Assembly: GCF_018069625.1 (NCBI RefSeq) | Contig: NZ_CP072941.1 | Location: forward strand, 372,001-436,000 | From: Streptomyces yatensis | Lineage (GTDB): Bacteria > Actinomycetota > Actinomycetes > Streptomycetales > Streptomycetaceae | Length of the DNA stretch: 64,000 nucleotides | Reading direction: 5' to 3' | Program-made: the position numbers and the translations under genes | Shown here: one piece after another, positions 32,620 to 41,220 of the stretch | Position numbering within the stretch: the first letter of the stretch is position 1 | Layout of the letters: every line of letters begins with the position of its first letter | The notes under the pieces: model-generated | Told to the model about the DNA's origin: nothing | The model's input: only the letters and a program-made list of their open reading frames with translations | Databases searched by the model: none

Positions 32620-33462
32620 GGCGGATCACCTCACAGGAAGCCCACAAGGCCGTCTCCTACCGTCCCGTGCCCACGGAAACGAAGATCGTCCCGCCGCCGC
32701 GGTCAGCAATGGCCAGCCGAACCAGGGCTTCACCGTCTGGTACCCACCCGTCGTGCCCAAGAGCCAGACCATCCGCGTCGACAAGGACATTTGGCGCGAG
32801 GTCGCCGATCTCGCCTCGGCCGGAGCGGACGACCGCGTCTACGCCTTCGACCCGCGCAGCGGCAGGATCCGCTTCGGCGACGGGCACCACGGAGAGGTCC
32901 CCCGGAAGGGCTCGAAGATCACCGCCGATTACGACTCCGGACCACACGCCGGTTTCGTCGACTACTACACGAAGATGAAGGCGGTCGATCCCACCATCGA
33001 GGTGCTCGCCATCTGGGCGCCCATCGAGGACGGGAAGCTGGCGGGCGGCAAGAGCTTCCCGGAACTCATGGCCGAGCACGGCCACGCGGACAAGTACGAC
33101 GGCATGGCCATCCACCCGTACACCAACTTCTCCCGGGACCTCAAGGCCACGAGCTTCCCCGACAAGCGGGCCGGACACGACTACCAGATGCTCGGCGACG
33201 CGGCCGCCGCCACGATGGTCTCCGACCTCACCGCGCAGGTGCGCAAACACGGCAAGGACGACGCGTACATCGCCGTCTCCGAATGCGGCGCCCTCTTCTT
33301 CGGAGGGGAGCGCGAAGCCGACGCGTATCCCGCGACGCCGAACACCCCGACGCCGTCACCATCGAAAAGTCGCAGGCCACGGCTCACGGCGCCTCCCTGA
33401 CCTGGACGTTCCCGGCACACTCGGTCACGCTTCTGCGCTTCCCACCGCCCTCGTCGAGCTAG
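32620..33462 (+). pseudogene. Decayed glycoside-hydrolase-like gene, copy A
   Basis: A plus-strand frame reads NGQPNQGFTVWYPPVV, KSQTIRVDKDIWREVADLASAG, AIWAPIEDGKLAGGKSFPELM, KYDGMAIHPYTNFSRDLKA, DAYIAVSECGALFFGG: a (beta/alpha)8 glycoside-hydrolase-like core with a catalytic-type Glu near the end. After EREADAYPATPNTP the frame shifts; the C-terminal part DAVTIEKSQATAHGASLTWTFPAHSVTLLRF lies in another frame. The N-terminal signal peptide and upstream part are missing or scrambled. So this is a deleted and frameshifted gene. The exact GH family is not certain (arabinofuranosidase-like end). A second, shorter remnant lies at 40800-41220. Confidence 0.65.
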
Positions 33463-33502
33463 CCTTCCGCCCGCTGTGCCGCTATCGGGGCCCCGCTTCG
33501 GT

Positions 33503-34363
33503 TCAGCGGCGCAGCAGGCTCGCGGTGAGACCGTCGGCCACGAGCTGGAATCCCAGTACGAGAAGGGTGACGGCGGCCATCGGGCCGATGGCGTACCAGG
33601 GGTTCTGTGCGAGGAAGTTCATGCTTCCCTGCAGCAGCGACCCCAAGGAGGGGGCCGGCGGGGGAATGCCGATCCCGACGTAACTCATGCCGCCCTCGAT
33701 GAAGACGGCGGTCGACATCGACAGGGCGAACTGGACGATCAGCGGGTCGAGGCCGTTGGGCAGGATGTGGCGCAGCAGGATCCGCACCCGGCCCGAGCCG
33801 ATGGCCGCGGCCGCCACGACATAATCGCGCTGCCACTCGCTGACGACCGAGGACCGGATGAGCCGGCCGAACAGCGGCACATTGACCAGGGCGATGGTCA
33901 CCATGACGGCGGTGCGTCCGGAGCCGATGAGCATGGCGACCGTGACGCCCGCGACGAGCGCGGTGAACGACAGCATGACGTCGAACGCCCGCTGGACGAC
34001 GGTGTCGAGCCACCGGGCCAGTCCGCTCGCGAGGCCGATGAGGATCCCGGTGAGGGCACCGATCGGGACGGCTATCACGGTGGCGAACACGTCCTGGCGC
34101 AGCCCGTACAGCACCCGGGAGAACAGGTCGCGGCCGTATTCGTCGGTGCCGAGCGGGTGGGCGGACGACGGATCGGCGAGGGCGAGCGGCCCTTGTTGGG
34201 TCGGCGAGGCGGGTGCCAGCAGCGGGGCCAGCACACCGGCCAGGACGAGCACGACGACGAGTCCGAGCCCCATGCTCAGCACCGGGCGGCGCAGCAGGCG
34301 CGACCGGTCTCCGCCACGGACGGCGACGGTGGCCGTCGGCGGTGCCTCGGTGGTGGTGGTCAT
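33503..34363 (-). CDS. ABC transporter permease, DppC/OppC type
   Basis: A 286-aa permease with a long N-terminal tail, one anchor helix (LGLVVVLVLAGVLAPLLAP), the DppC signature HPLGTDEYGRDLFSRVLYG, and the EAA loop AAAAIGSGRVRILLRHILPN. It completes a peptide/opine/nickel-type importer with the DppB-like gene (ATGA overlap) and the binding protein upstream. No ATPase genes are present on either side, so it must borrow an ATPase made elsewhere or the locus is incomplete. Confidence 0.9.
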   Translation of the reverse strand: MTTTTEAPPTATVAVRGGDRSRLLRRPVLSMGLGLVVVLVLAGVLAPLLAPASPTQQGPLALADPSSAHPLGTDEYGRDLFSRVLYGLRQDVFATVIAVPIGALTGILIGLASGLARWLDTVVQRAFDVMLSFTALVAGVTVAMLIGSGRTAVMVTIALVNVPLFGRLIRSSVVSEWQRDYVVAAAAIGSGRVRILLRHILPNGLDPLIVQFALSMSTAVFIEGGMSYVGIGIPPPAPSLGSLLQGSMNFLAQNPWYAIGPMAAVTLLVLGFQLVADGLTASLLRR

Positions 34364-35310
34364 GCTCGCTCCATCCTGAGCCGGGGATCGACGGCCGCGT
34401 GCAGCAGATCGGTGAGGGTCTGCAGGACGACGAACACCGTGACCGTGATGAGCAGCAGATTCTGCACGACGAAGTAGTCGCTGCTCTTGAGAGAGTCGAT
34501 GATGAGCTGGCCCACGCCCGGCCAGGCGAAGATGGCCTCCACCACGATCGCCCCGCCGAGCATCTGGCCGATCTGGATGCCGAGGACGGTGAGCACCGGC
34601 GGCAGGGCGTTCGGAAGGGCGTGGCACAGGACGATCCGGCGCCGTCGCAGTCCTTTCGCCGTGCCGATGCGGATGTAGTCCTCGTCGAAGACCCGCCGGA
34701 TGGAAGTCGACAGGAAGCGGGCCAGTACGGCGGCGGCGGGCAGGGCCAGGGCGAGGGCGGGCATGATCAGGTACTGCACACCGAGCTCCGGGTCCGCGGT
34801 CAGGGAGATGTGGCCGCCCGCGGGCAGGATGCGATGGGTGATGGCGAACACCATCACCAGGAGCACTCCGCTGACGTAGGGCGGTATCGCGAAGGCCAGT
34901 GCCGTCGCGGCGGCGGTCGCGCCGCGGATGAGGCGGCCTTTGGCCACGCCGAGCACAAGACCGGCCGGGCCGCCGAGCAGGACCGCCAGGACGATGGCGC
35001 CGAGGGTGAGTTCGAGCGTGTTGCCGAGGCCGTTGCCGATCAGGGTGGCGACAGGCACTCCGCGGACATAGGAGTCGCCGAGGTCGCCCGTCAGCACCCC
35101 GCCGAGCCAGGAGAGATACTGCCGGGGCAGCGAAGCGTCCAGTCCCAGCTGGTGCCGGACCACGGCCACGGTCCTGGCGGAGGCGTCCGGGCCCGCGGCG
35201 AGCACGGCGGGGTCGCCGGGCGCCAGGTGGAGAACGCCGAAGACCACGACCGACGCGATGGCCAGTACGAGCAGGGCCGAGGGGACACGCCGGAGGGCGT
35301 AGCGGAGCAT
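34360..35310 (-). CDS. ABC transporter permease, DppB/OppB type
   Basis: A 316-aa permease with the DppB N-terminus MLRYALRRVPSALLVLAIASVVVF, PGDPAVLAAG loop, and the EAA-type loop IRIGTAKGLRRRRIVLCHALPNALPPVLTVLG, cited by its ends IRIGTAKGLRRRRI and HALPNALPPV. Six membrane segments. ATG 35310 is 10 bp downstream of the binding-protein stop, with the ribosome-binding site GGAGGACC. It works with DppC-like and the lipoprotein SBP. Confidence 0.9.
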   Translation of the reverse strand: MLRYALRRVPSALLVLAIASVVVFGVLHLAPGDPAVLAAGPDASARTVAVVRHQLGLDASLPRQYLSWLGGVLTGDLGDSYVRGVPVATLIGNGLGNTLELTLGAIVLAVLLGGPAGLVLGVAKGRLIRGATAAATALAFAIPPYVSGVLLVMVFAITHRILPAGGHISLTADPELGVQYLIMPALALALPAAAVLARFLSTSIRRVFDEDYIRIGTAKGLRRRRIVLCHALPNALPPVLTVLGIQIGQMLGGAIVVEAIFAWPGVGQLIIDSLKSSDYFVVQNLLLITVTVFVVLQTLTDLLHAAVDPRLRMERA

Positions 35311-35320
35311 GGGGTCCTCC

Positions 35321-36883
35321 TCATGCCAGATAGGCATTGTCGAGGTCGATGCCGTCGTACATGGTCCAGGCCAGACCCTGGAGCGAGGCCTGAATGGCAT
35401 AGGTATGGGTGCTGTTGATCAGGTCGATGACGAACTGCTCCCTGAGGAGCAGCTCGTTGAGGTCGCGGTACGCGGCGGTCAGCGCGTCTCCCTTGCCGGT
35501 CCAGATCTCTTCGGCCAGGCGGCTGTACTCGGGATCGCGGAAGTTGGAGGCGTTCTGCTGGGCATTGAAGGGCCAAGCGCCTTTGACGAGGGTCGACGGC
35601 GTCAGTTGCCCGAAGCCGTGGCCGTTGACGAACAGGCCGGGGATCTTCCCGCTGACGAACAGCTTCTGGTACTCGGCGTCCTGCTTGGGTCGCAGTCGGC
35701 AGGTGAGGCCGATGTCCTCGAGGTTCGCCTGCACGATCTGGGCGATCGCGGCGTTGGTCGCCAGCGTGTTGCTGTAGTACAGGTCGACCGTGGCGCCGGC
35801 CGCGCCGGCCTGTCGCAGCAGACGTTTCGCCTTCTCCGGGTCGAGGGTGTAGGCCGCTGCCCGATCGGGGTCCCAGGCGGCCGAGGCCGGTGACCACGGC
35901 AGGCTGCTCGGTCGGCCGATCCCGCCCAGGGCCTGGGCGAGCACCCGCTGCCGGTCCACCGCCCAGGCCACTGCCTGCCGCACCTCGACCTTGTCCAGCG
36001 GGGGCACCTTGACGTTGGCCCCGATGTAATAGGTGAGATCGTGGGCATCCGACTGCACCAGGCGGAACCCCGGCCGGTCGCGGATGCCGGCGGCGTCGAG
36101 CGGCGAGAGGTCGAGGGCCAGATGTGTCTGGCCGGAGCGCAGGGAGGCCACGGCGGTGGACGACTGCGCGGCGATCGCGATCTCTATGCCGTCGAGGTAG
36201 GGACGGCCGGGTTTCCAGTAGTGGCGGTTGCGTTTCAGCGAGATCGACGAGCCCGGCTTGTAGGACTCGACGGTGAACGGCCCGGTGCCGATGATCTCCC
36301 GTCCCGAGGCGAGATCGGTCACCGACTCCCGGTCGATCATGACCATCATCTCGAACATGTCCCACACATTGCTGACGGCCTTGCCGAAGCCCACGGTGAC
36401 TTCGTGATCGCCGGTCCGCTCGGCGGAGGTGACCTGCTGAGCCACGGACTTGACCTGGGAGGAGGTGGTGTCCTTGGTCAGGTGGTCCAGGACGAACACG
36501 ACGTCGTCCGGTCCGAAGGGGCGGCCCGAGTGGAACCTCACGTCGTCACGGAGCTGGAAGACATGGGTCCGTCCGCCGTCCGTCACCCGCCAGCTCTTCG
36601 CGAGCGACGGCCTGGGCCGCAGAGTCCTGTGGTCCAGCTCGGTCAAGGTGTTGAAGACCGTGCGGCTCACCGAGAAGTTCGGATTGATCTGTGACAGCAG
36701 GAACGCGGGGAGGATGTCCGTGCCCTGGACCATATGCAGGGTGCCGCCGTGGCGCGGCCCGCCCCCGGACCCCTGCTGTTCCGCGACGGCACTGCGGCAG
36801 GCGGTGTTCAACGGGCCCGTGCCGAGCAGGAGTCCCGCGGCGAGGACCGTGCGGCGGGCTGGCTGACCACGTTGTCCGGTCAC
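35321..36883 (-). CDS. ABC importer substrate-binding lipoprotein, peptide/opine type (SBP_bac_5)
   Basis: A 520-aa extracytoplasmic binding protein. The signal carries twin arginines (residues 10-11) and a lipobox ending at Cys29 (LNTAC), so it is probably Tat-exported and lipid-anchored. SBP_bac_5 features: LTELDHRTLRPRPSLAKSWRV, HSGRPFGPDDVVFVLDHL, GTGPFTVESYKPGSSISLKRN, VEVRQAVAWAVDRQ. GTG 36883 follows AGGAG at 6 bp. It heads the importer operon. The 16-bp motif at 37019-37034 upstream also occurs at the ROK/sulfatase promoter, suggesting that the ligand is a sugar or a sugar breakdown product rather than a peptide (inference). Confidence 0.9.
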   Translation of the reverse strand: MTGQRGQPARRTVLAAGLLLGTGPLNTACRSAVAEQQGSGGGPRHGGTLHMVQGTDILPAFLLSQINPNFSVSRTVFNTLTELDHRTLRPRPSLAKSWRVTDGGRTHVFQLRDDVRFHSGRPFGPDDVVFVLDHLTKDTTSSQVKSVAQQVTSAERTGDHEVTVGFGKAVSNVWDMFEMMVMIDRESVTDLASGREIIGTGPFTVESYKPGSSISLKRNRHYWKPGRPYLDGIEIAIAAQSSTAVASLRSGQTHLALDLSPLDAAGIRDRPGFRLVQSDAHDLTYYIGANVKVPPLDKVEVRQAVAWAVDRQRVLAQALGGIGRPSSLPWSPASAAWDPDRAAAYTLDPEKAKRLLRQAGAAGATVDLYYSNTLATNAAIAQIVQANLEDIGLTCRLRPKQDAEYQKLFVSGKIPGLFVNGHGFGQLTPSTLVKGAWPFNAQQNASNFRDPEYSRLAEEIWTGKGDALTAAYRDLNELLLREQFVIDLINSTHTYAIQASLQGLAWTMYDGIDLDNAYLA

Positions 36884-37018
36884 GCTGACTCCTACCGGTC
36901 GGTTGACCACACGAGCCGCGTGCCCGCGTGATGGTCGGCGAGGTCGGGGAAGAGGTGGGAGCAGGCGGCGTCGGGGCAGTCCGCGCCGCACCGCAGCCTC
37001 TCCCACCCCTTTAAATTA

Positions 37019-37037
37019 GAGTAGTTTATTTAACTAC
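37019..37037. promoter_or_regulatory. Candidate ROK operator upstream of importer operon
   Basis: GAGTAGTTTATTTAAC (37019-37034) matches a motif at the ROK/sulfatase promoter in 14 of 16 positions. It also contains an inverted repeat, GTAGTT-TATTT-AACTAC (37021-37037). The site is strikingly AT-rich within this genome and lies 136 bp upstream of the binding-protein start. Confidence 0.6.
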
Positions 37038-37135
37038 GCTGGAGTGACCTTGCAACCAAAACCCAGGGAGGTCAAGGGTCCCGCCGGGTGAGCCCGCCGC
37101 GGGATCCCCCGGTTCCCGCGGCCGCCATCGCCGTG

Positions 37136-37780
37136 TCAGCCGACGGAAAGACCCAGATCCGTCACATACCAGCGACCGCCCACGACGGCGGCCTCGACCC
37201 TGACACCGATCTCGTCCTCCTTCACCCCGGTGGAGTTCGACAGGACGATGGCCTTCAACGTCTGGCCGTCCACGGTGATCTGCTCACCGTCGACCGTCGC
37301 CTTCTGGTCCGCGACCGGGACCTTCGCCACCTTCACCGTCGGGGGATTCTTCGGCTGATCGGGGGCGAACGAGGCGTGCAGGCGGTGTACTTGCTGCTTC
37401 ATCTGCCGGGCCTGCGGGGTGTCGCCGCCGCACATCGCCGCCGTGTTGGGCTTCGCGGGAGAGCCGCCGTCGGCCGATGTCGCCATGACCAGGCACGCCT
37501 TCTTGGGCTGGTCCTGTACGACCGCGGCGACCCAGGTGGCCACCGCCTCCTGCACCGTGGACCGACCGCCGGGACCGGGCCGCCCGGTCGGGGAGGGGGT
37601 GGGTTCGGCGGTCGTGCCGGTCGAGGCGGACGGGGCGGCCGAGGCCGAGCCGTCCTTCCCCTTCGGCTTCGAGGAGTCCGAGTCCGTCGAACACCCGGTG
37701 AGGGCCGGCGCCGCGGCCAGCAGCACACATACGCCGGCGATCCAGCCGGCAGCCGTCTTCTTCGGCATCGCGGTTTTCAT
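37136..37780 (-). CDS. Hypothetical lipoprotein with NTF2-like-sized domain
   Basis: A 214-aa secreted lipoprotein: signal peptide with lipobox LTGC (Cys30), then a Ser/Pro/Thr/Lys-rich linker (residues 31-70, TGTTAEPTPSPTGRPGPGG), then a domain of about 140 residues (STVQEAVATWVAAVVQDQPKKACLVM, KVAKVPVADQKATVDGEQITVDGQ, EIGVRVEAAVVGGRWYVTDLGL, given in parts). This layout is common among Streptomyces lipoproteins of unknown function; the domain reads like an NTF2-like fold. It lies between the importer and the ROK gene on the same strand, with no overlap to either. Confidence 0.75.
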   Translation of the reverse strand: MKTAMPKKTAAGWIAGVCVLLAAAPALTGCSTDSDSSKPKGKDGSASAAPSASTGTTAEPTPSPTGRPGPGGRSTVQEAVATWVAAVVQDQPKKACLVMATSADGGSPAKPNTAAMCGGDTPQARQMKQQVHRLHASFAPDQPKNPPTVKVAKVPVADQKATVDGEQITVDGQTLKAIVLSNSTGVKEDEIGVRVEAAVVGGRWYVTDLGLSVG

Positions 37781-37910
37781 GCGGTTCACGCTCTCTGGTA
37801 GTTCATCATCGGTCAGAACCCCGACGGCCCTCATCGCCGTCCTCGTGTGGCCGCGTATGCGGCCGGCCGGGACGGACGCGGAGGTGGCCGGTGGGGCATT
37901 CGGCAGGACG

Positions 37911-39170
37911 TCAGGCCGCCCTGGGGGCGGGGGCGAGTGGGTCGAGGTAGTCCGTCTCGGCCGTGTCGAGGGCGAGGCGTACGGCACCGGTGACCACGGC
38001 GTGCTCGCGCAACGGCGAGGCTTCGACACGGGGGACGCGCGGGACGAGGTCGGTCAGCCGGCGCCGCAGCGGCGGCAGCAGCACGTCTCCCGCTCCCGCC
38101 ACGGCACCGGTGACCACCACCAGTTCGGGGGCGAGCAGCATCGTCAGCGTGGCGATCGCGCGGGCGGCCGCCTCCAGCCCCTCCTCCAGGGCACCGGCGG
38201 CGCCGAGGTCGCCCCGGCGGACGGCTTCGAAGACATCCCTCGCGCTCACGCGGCGCGGGTCCGCGTCGGTCAGGGTGCGCAGCTCGGCGCCCGGTGTGCC
38301 GGGGCGCGGCGGGGCGCCCCGGGCCGCCACCTTGGCGACCAGGGACGCTCCCCGCTCCCGGACCGATCTCGCGATGCCGTCGTCGCGGGAGTAGTCACCC
38401 ATCAGGGACAGGAAACCGAGGTCCCGGGCGCTGTTGGCCTGGCCGCGCACCAGGGTGCCGCCGGTGCACATGCCCACCCCCAGCCGCTCCCCCGCCAGCA
38501 GGCAGACGACGTCCTGGGAGGTGCCCGCGCAGCCGCGCCAGCGCTCGCCGATGAGCGCCAGGTTGCAGTCGTTCTCCACGCACACCCGGGCGGAGAAGTC
38601 CCGGGCCAGCGCGGCGCGGAGGTCGACCCCGAGGAAGCCCGGGATGCCGGTGCGCTGCTGTACGACGCCGTCGGCGTCGACGGGACCGCTGGTGCCCACA
38701 CAGACCGCCAGTACCTGCTCATCGCGCAGCCCGGCGGTGCGCACCACCTCGACGGCGAGCTTGCGCACCCGCATGATGCGCTGTTCCGGGCCGACCGACG
38801 GGTCACCGAACGCGATCCGCGCCTCGGCGACAAAGGCTCCGCGCAGATCGGCGACGACGACGCGGACACTGTGTGCGCCGATGTCGATGCCCAGGACATA
38901 ACCGGCGGTCGCCGCGAACGAGAAGACCCTCGATGGCCTGCCGCGCCCGGACAGGCGCCCATCGACGCGATCGGTGCTCTCCCGGACCCAGCCGAGCTCG
39001 ACGAGGTGGTGCGCGGCGGCGTGCACGGTGGGCCGCGACATGCCGGTGGCATCCATCAAGTCGCCGGAGGACATCTCCGCCCGCTCCGCGGGGCGTTCCC
39101 GCAGCTTTGCCAGGATGCGCGCGGCGTTGACCCTCCGGGCCAGGGCGGATGTAGCGATATCGCCCGGCAT
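37911..39170 (-). CDS. ROK-family transcriptional repressor
   Basis: A 419-aa ROK protein: N-terminal winged helix (LARRVNAARILAKLRERP, MDATGMSRPTVHAAAHHLVELG) followed by the sugar-kinase-like domain (GYVLGIDIGAHSVRVVVADLRG, AVCVGTSGPVDADGVV, ARVCVENDCNLALIGERW, APELVVVTGAVAGAGDVLLPPL). The ROK zinc motif with its Cys residues is not evident (GGTLVRGQANSARDLGFLSL instead), so it departs from NagC/Mlc types. ATG 39170 is taken as start with GAGGAG upstream; GTG 39218 is possible. It diverges from the sulfatase gene, with a shared AT-rich motif between them. Confidence 0.87.
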   Translation of the reverse strand: MPGDIATSALARRVNAARILAKLRERPAERAEMSSGDLMDATGMSRPTVHAAAHHLVELGWVRESTDRVDGRLSGRGRPSRVFSFAATAGYVLGIDIGAHSVRVVVADLRGAFVAEARIAFGDPSVGPEQRIMRVRKLAVEVVRTAGLRDEQVLAVCVGTSGPVDADGVVQQRTGIPGFLGVDLRAALARDFSARVCVENDCNLALIGERWRGCAGTSQDVVCLLAGERLGVGMCTGGTLVRGQANSARDLGFLSLMGDYSRDDGIARSVRERGASLVAKVAARGAPPRPGTPGAELRTLTDADPRRVSARDVFEAVRRGDLGAAGALEEGLEAAARAIATLTMLLAPELVVVTGAVAGAGDVLLPPLRRRLTDLVPRVPRVEASPLREHAVVTGAVRLALDTAETDYLDPLAPAPRAA

Positions 39171-39263
39171 CTGCTGCGGCGCTCCTCTCGACTGCGCGCT
39201 GAGGACATTGACGAGCACGGGATCTTGACCCCGGCGCGCGCGGCCTGGAAGTCTAGCGCACGG

Positions 39264-39279
39264 CTTAAATAAACGACTC
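39264..39279. promoter_or_regulatory. Candidate ROK operator, ROK/sulfatase divergent promoter
   Basis: Read on the minus strand this is GAGTCGTTTATTTAAG, 14 of 16 identical to the importer-promoter motif at 37019-37034. It lies 94 bp upstream of the ROK start and 35 bp upstream of the sulfatase start. A repressor here could control both genes and, through the other site, the importer. Confidence 0.6.
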
Positions 39280-39313
39280 TCATAAAAAGCGAAGGACAGG
39301 AGGGCCACGCACG

Positions 39314-40783
39314 ATGACCCGCAGCGCTTCTCCCTCCGGCCCCGCCACGTCCACACGGCGTCCGAACGTCCTCGTCTTCTTCACCGACCAGCAGCGCTGG
39401 GACACCACCGGTCTGCACGGGAACCCGCTCGGGCTCACTCCGGTCCTCGACCGCCTTGCCGCGGAGGGGGTGAGCGTGGACCGCTCCTTCACCTGTCAGC
39501 CCGTGTGCGCGCCCTCCCGCGCCAGCCTCCAGACCGGGCAGTACCCGACCACCACCGGCGTCTTCCGCAACGGCCTCGCCCTTCCCCGGGACACTCCGTC
39601 CCTCGCCCGTTCCTTCCGGGACGCGGGCTATGCCACCGGCTACATCGGTAAGTGGCATCTCGCCGGAGACCACACCGCCGGGCCGGTGCCGGAGGAGGAC
39701 CGGGCCGGTTACGAACACTGGCTCGCCGCCAACCTGCTGGAATTCACCTCGGACGCCTACGAGACCACGCTGTACGACGGCAGTGGCGCCCCGCACCGCT
39801 TCGAGGGCTACCGCGCCGACGCGCTCGGCACCGCGGCGATCGACTTCATCGACCACGCCCGCGACCTCGACCACGGCCGCGACCTCGACCACGGCCAGGG
39901 CCAGGGCCAGAGGCAGGATCAGGACCACGACCAGGCCCAGGACCGGGCCCAGGACCGGCCGTTCTTCCTCTTCCTGTCCTTCCTGGAGCCCCACCACCAG
40001 AACTCCCGCGACGACTATCCCGCCCCGAACGGCTACCGCGACCGCTATGCCCCTCCCTGGGTGCCGTCCGATCTCGCCGCCCTCGGCGGCGGCAACTGGG
40101 CCGAGCATCTGCCCGGTTACTACGGAATGGTGCGCCGACTGGACGAGGTGCTCGGCCGCATCGTGTCCGCCCTGGAACGGCGTGGGGAGCTGGACGAGAC
40201 CGTCATCCTCTTCACCTCCGACCACGGCTGCCACTTCAAGACCCGCAACGACGAGTACAAGCGCAGTGTGCACGACGCCTCCCTGCGCGTGCCCACCGTG
40301 CTGCGGGGGCCGGGGCTGCGCGGTGGCGTACGGCTGCCGGAACTGGTCAGCCATGTCGACCTGCCGCCCACGCTGTTGCGGGCCGCGGGCGTCCCCGTGC
40401 CACCACAGATGCAGGGACGGTCCCTGTTGCCGCTGCCACACGGCGGGGACGGCGCCGAGTGGCCGCGCGAGGTGCTCTTCCAGATCAGCGAATCGGAGGT
40501 CGGGCGAGGGCTGCGGACCGACCGCTGGAAGTACGCCGCGACCGCGCCGGGCGCCGACGCCTGGAACGAGCCGCGCGCCGAGCGGTATCAGGACGCCTAC
40601 CTCTATGACCTGTACGCCGACCCCGATGAGGTGAGGAACCTCGTGGACGACCCGGCCCATGAGGACGTCCTGGTGGAGCTGCGACGGCGGCTGGCGCAGC
40701 GCATCGTCGACTCCGGTGAACCGCGGCCCTCGATCACCGCGACGGAGCCGGCCCCGAAGGCCGTGTCCGAGGACACCGTCTAG
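39314..40783 (+). CDS. Sulfatase (formylglycine-dependent, type I)
   Basis: A 489-aa arylsulfatase-type hydrolase that removes sulfate esters, typically from sugars. The formylglycine site is CAPSRASLQTGQYP (Cys about residue 65). Metal ligands appear in FFTDQQRWDTTG at the start and FTSDHGCHFKTRNDEYKRSVHD near the middle-end. Residues about 183-214 are a low-complexity Asp/His/Gln-rich insert (DLDHGRDLDHGQGQGQ). No signal peptide is seen, so it is probably cytoplasmic and acts on imported sulfated oligosaccharides. The divergent ROK repressor and nearby importer fit that role (inference). AGGAGG-like site precedes ATG 39314. Confidence 0.9.
   Translation: MTRSASPSGPATSTRRPNVLVFFTDQQRWDTTGLHGNPLGLTPVLDRLAAEGVSVDRSFTCQPVCAPSRASLQTGQYPTTTGVFRNGLALPRDTPSLARSFRDAGYATGYIGKWHLAGDHTAGPVPEEDRAGYEHWLAANLLEFTSDAYETTLYDGSGAPHRFEGYRADALGTAAIDFIDHARDLDHGRDLDHGQGQGQRQDQDHDQAQDRAQDRPFFLFLSFLEPHHQNSRDDYPAPNGYRDRYAPPWVPSDLAALGGGNWAEHLPGYYGMVRRLDEVLGRIVSALERRGELDETVILFTSDHGCHFKTRNDEYKRSVHDASLRVPTVLRGPGLRGGVRLPELVSHVDLPPTLLRAAGVPVPPQMQGRSLLPLPHGGDGAEWPREVLFQISESEVGRGLRTDRWKYAATAPGADAWNEPRAERYQDAYLYDLYADPDEVRNLVDDPAHEDVLVELRRRLAQRIVDSGEPRPSITATEPAPKAVSEDTV
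39860..39958. repeat. Low-complexity repeat inside sulfatase gene
   Basis: Repeated GACCTCGACCACGGCC and CAGGGCCAGG units encode DLDHG and Q/D-rich runs. It appears to be an expanded surface loop in the sulfatase; reading frame is kept. Confidence 0.7.
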
Positions 40784-40799
40784 GCCGGTCGGCAGCGAC

Positions 40800-41220
40800 T
40801 CCTCACATGAATCCCACAAAGACAGCATTTACCGTCCTATCCACGAAGACGCACAACTCGTGGGAGGTTGCGCCATGTTCGGCAGTCGCCGTTCGCGCTG
40901 TCCTCGTCGCCTTCGGAAGGAGCGGGAGCGCGCATGAGTGAAATAGGTGGGCGCCTCAGATGCTCGGCGAGAGGGCCGCCGCGAAGATGGTCTCCGACCT
41001 CATCGCACAGGTACGCGCGCACGGCAAGGACGGTGCCTGTGTCGCCGTCTCCCAATGCGGCGCCCACCCCGACGCCGTCACCATCGAAAAGTCACACACC
41101 ACGGCCCACGGCACCTCCCTGACCTGGACGTTCCCGGCACACTCGGTCACGTTACTGCGATTCTCACCGGAAAAGGCAGGAGCCACATCGAGCAATAAGA
41201 AGAGGACTTCCCATGCGTGA
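40800..41220 (+). pseudogene. Decayed glycoside-hydrolase-like gene, copy B
   Basis: The sequence MLGERAAAKMVSDLIAQVR, then HGKDGACVAVSQCGAHPDAV and TIEKSHTTAHGTSLTWTFP plus AHSVTLLRF repeats the C-terminal part of copy A (33181-33450) at high nucleotide identity, with about 48 bp fewer between the Cys-Gly-Ala and DAV segments. Upstream, bases 40800-40845 also resemble copy A's 5' flank near 32627-32675. The central catalytic part is missing altogether. It ends just inside the next gene's start. Two remnants of one gene family therefore flank the importer-ROK-sulfatase block. Confidence 0.7.
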
